Shown one piece after another: positions 23,237 through 24,462 of a DNA stretch of 24,462 nucleotides. A program made the position numbers and the translations under genes. Each line of letters starts with the position of its first letter. Positions within the stretch are counted from its first letter, which is position 1. Below the pieces are notes generated by a model. It was not told the DNA's origin and did not search any database. It saw only the letters and a program-made list of their open reading frames with translations. The DNA lies in the NCBI GenBank assembly GCA_031285245.1, contig JAITWN010000106.1:1-24462 (forward strand), written 5' to 3'. This DNA is from Chromatiales bacterium (GTDB lineage: Bacteria; Pseudomonadota; Gammaproteobacteria; SZUA-140).

Positions 23237-23890
23237 TCAGACGTAATAAGCCGTCCCGGTCATTACGCGGGAAGTCAATCGCATCAGGTATTTCACCGGT
23301 GTTGGCAGTGGTGCGCCGCCTGCCTCTTGAGCTTGAGTGCCGTGATGAAGTTCGTCTTCGCGCATTTGTTCGAGGATGGCGCAGCTGCGCGTATCTTCGG
23401 GCGATAGGCGCGAGATGTGCCCATTGAGATGATCGATCACTTGGCGCTCGGTCTCGACGATGAAACCAAGACTCCATTTGTCACCCAGCCAGCCGGCGCA
23501 GGCGCCGATGGCGAACGAGCCTGCATACCAAAGCGGATTGAGCGCACTGGTACGACCGCCGAGCTCACCGATGCGCTGTGCGCACCAGGCGAGGTGATCA
23601 TTTTCTTCGAGCGCGGCCTGCTCCATCTTTTCGCGCACCTGTGGCAAGCGCGCGGTAAGTGCCTGCCCATGATAGAGCGCTTGCGCTGCCACTTCACCGG
23701 AGTGATCGATGCGCATCAGGCGTGCGGTCTCGCGGCTACGCTCTTCATCGAGCGCAGGGTGCAAATGACCATCGGCAGGATTGGCACGACCAGAAACCGG
23801 AGGCTGACCACACACGGTGCGCAGCGCGCGATCGACCTGGATCAATACCTGGTCGATCACGCCGTATCTGCGCTGCGTGCTCCCGCTCAT
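23237..23890 (-). CDS. coq7: Coq7 demethoxyubiquinone hydroxylase
   Basis: This 217-residue protein is a ferritin-like di-iron enzyme. The iron-binding pattern is visible: E66 (DHSGEVAAQ), E96-x2-H99 (EENDHL), E148 region (ETERQVIDHL) and E180-x2-H183 (EDELHHG). It carries out the last ring hydroxylation of ubiquinone synthesis using O2, acting at the inner membrane. Its presence shows an organism that makes ubiquinone aerobically by the Coq7 route rather than with UbiF. It starts seven bases after the speD stop and is probably co-transcribed with it; the same neighbour pair occurs in pseudomonads as far as I recall. Confidence 0.95.
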   Translation of the reverse strand: MSGSTQRRYGVIDQVLIQVDRALRTVCGQPPVSGRANPADGHLHPALDEERSRETARLMRIDHSGEVAAQALYHGQALTARLPQVREKMEQAALEENDHLAWCAQRIGELGGRTSALNPLWYAGSFAIGACAGWLGDKWSLGFIVETERQVIDHLNGHISRLSPEDTRSCAILEQMREDELHHGTQAQEAGGAPLPTPVKYLMRLTSRVMTGTAYYV

Positions 23891-23897
23891 CTGCGCC

Positions 23898-24461
23898 TCA
23901 AACCTTGCGCAAATTGCGCCCGTAGAAGATCTCGCTCATCTCGCGCTGAAGCTGACGTTTGATCTGTAGCTTCTCGGCATCTTCGAGATCTTTCTCGCCG
24001 GTTCCGAACAGATAGTTATCGAGATCGAAGTCCTTCAGGATCATCTTGCTGTGAAAGATGTTCTCCTGATAGACGTTGACGTCGATGATCTGATAACGGT
24101 CCAGCGTATCGCGCGACAGGTAGTTCTGGATGGAATTGATCTTGTGATCGATGTAGTGCTTCTTGCCTTTGACATCGCGCGTGAAACCACGCACGCGATA
24201 ATCCATCGTCACGATGTCCGACTCGAAACTGTGGATCAGATAATTCAACGCACGCAGCGGCGAAACCCGGCCACAGGTCGCCACGTCGATATCGACGCGG
24301 AACGTGCTGATGCCGTTATCCGGATGACTTTCCGGATAGGTGTGCACCGAGAGATGGCTCTTGTCGAGATGCGCCAGTACGACATCAGGCAATGGCAGCG
24401 GCCCTGGGGCTTCGGTATTCGCATTGTCATTGTAGACATCTGCTGATACCGGCTCCTCGGC
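23898..24461 (-). CDS. speD: S-adenosylmethionine decarboxylase, C-terminal part
   Basis: The frame is open through the right edge of the window, so the 5' end is missing; the 188 codons present begin in a region equivalent to E. coli SpeD EEPV...PGPLP. The cleavage and pyruvoyl site is visible as HLDKSHLSVHTYPESHP (the Ser after Lys becomes the pyruvoyl group). CGRVSPLRALNYLIHSFESDIV, DYRVRGFTRD, DHKINSIQNYLS and NVYQENIFHSKM follow, and the end IFYGRNLRKV matches the E. coli type of ~264 residues. It supplies decarboxylated SAM for spermidine synthesis. A TTG at 24390-24392 is internal, not a start. Confidence 0.96.
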   Translation of the reverse strand, partial: AEEPVSADVYNDNANTEAPGPLPLPDVVLAHLDKSHLSVHTYPESHPDNGISTFRVDIDVATCGRVSPLRALNYLIHSFESDIVTMDYRVRGFTRDVKGKKHYIDHKINSIQNYLSRDTLDRYQIIDVNVYQENIFHSKMILKDFDLDNYLFGTGEKDLEDAEKLQIKRQLQREMSEIFYGRNLRKV

Positions 24462-24462
24462 G

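Overview
The window looks like chromosomal DNA of a Gram-negative, ubiquinone-using proteobacterium, most likely a gammaproteobacterium. It carries Coq7 (aerobic ubiquinone synthesis) next to an E. coli-type SpeD, an rplM-rpsI pair, outer-membrane porins and lipoproteins, and moderately GC-rich DNA. The assignment rests on family recognition only; no search was run.

Layout. 1-1500 (+): the 3' end of a BatD-type gene, then a decayed STAS-like (DUF4325) gene that has lost its N-terminus and carries a frameshift. 1543-18186 (-): a long, tightly packed run of 15 genes, which is the main content of the window. In transcription order it encodes a porin, a tetraheme cytochrome c, a PpiC-type prolyl isomerase, an outer-membrane beta-barrel, two triheme c7-type cytochromes, a lipoprotein with a cupredoxin-like copper site, a third triheme cytochrome, two NHL beta-propeller lipoproteins, an 11-heme cytochrome, ResB/CcsB, CcsA, a membrane-anchored TPR protein and a DsbA-like oxidoreductase with a CQTC active site. 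Many junctions overlap by 4 bases (ATGA or GTGA), so translation is probably coupled. 18301-19445 (-): a separate monocistronic porin with a good sigma-70 promoter and a textbook terminator. 19446-20027: an intergenic stretch with a palindromic repeat and a (GGATT)5 microsatellite, then tRNA-Gln(CUG). 20139-21454 (-): rpsI, rplM and a thioredoxin-like [2Fe-2S] ferredoxin. 21511-21728: a 218-bp element bounded by perfect 36-bp inverted repeats. 21813-23102 (+): a GlcF-like iron-sulfur protein. 23125-24461: a third type of palindromic repeat, coq7, and the C-terminal part of speD.

How it may work together. The cytochromes of the main locus carry 24 CXXCH heme sites (4+11+3+3+3). The same run encodes heme attachment (CcsA/ResB, System II), thiol handling (DsbA-like), folding (PpiC), outer-membrane passage (beta-barrel, porin) and surface or periplasmic lipoproteins. 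The tetraheme protein has the motif order of the OmcE-type class of polymerising cytochromes, and it contains exactly eight histidines: four in CXXCH and four left over, enough for bis-His ligation of every heme. The first ~285 residues of the 11-heme protein repeat this tetraheme plan and continue into a seven-heme extension. My inference is a self-contained locus for making and exporting an extracellular electron conduit, possibly a cytochrome filament with a larger relative as cap, anchor or second conduit. The copper site in the same operon is unusual. No inner-membrane quinol dehydrogenase is visible in the window, so the electron entry point is unknown.
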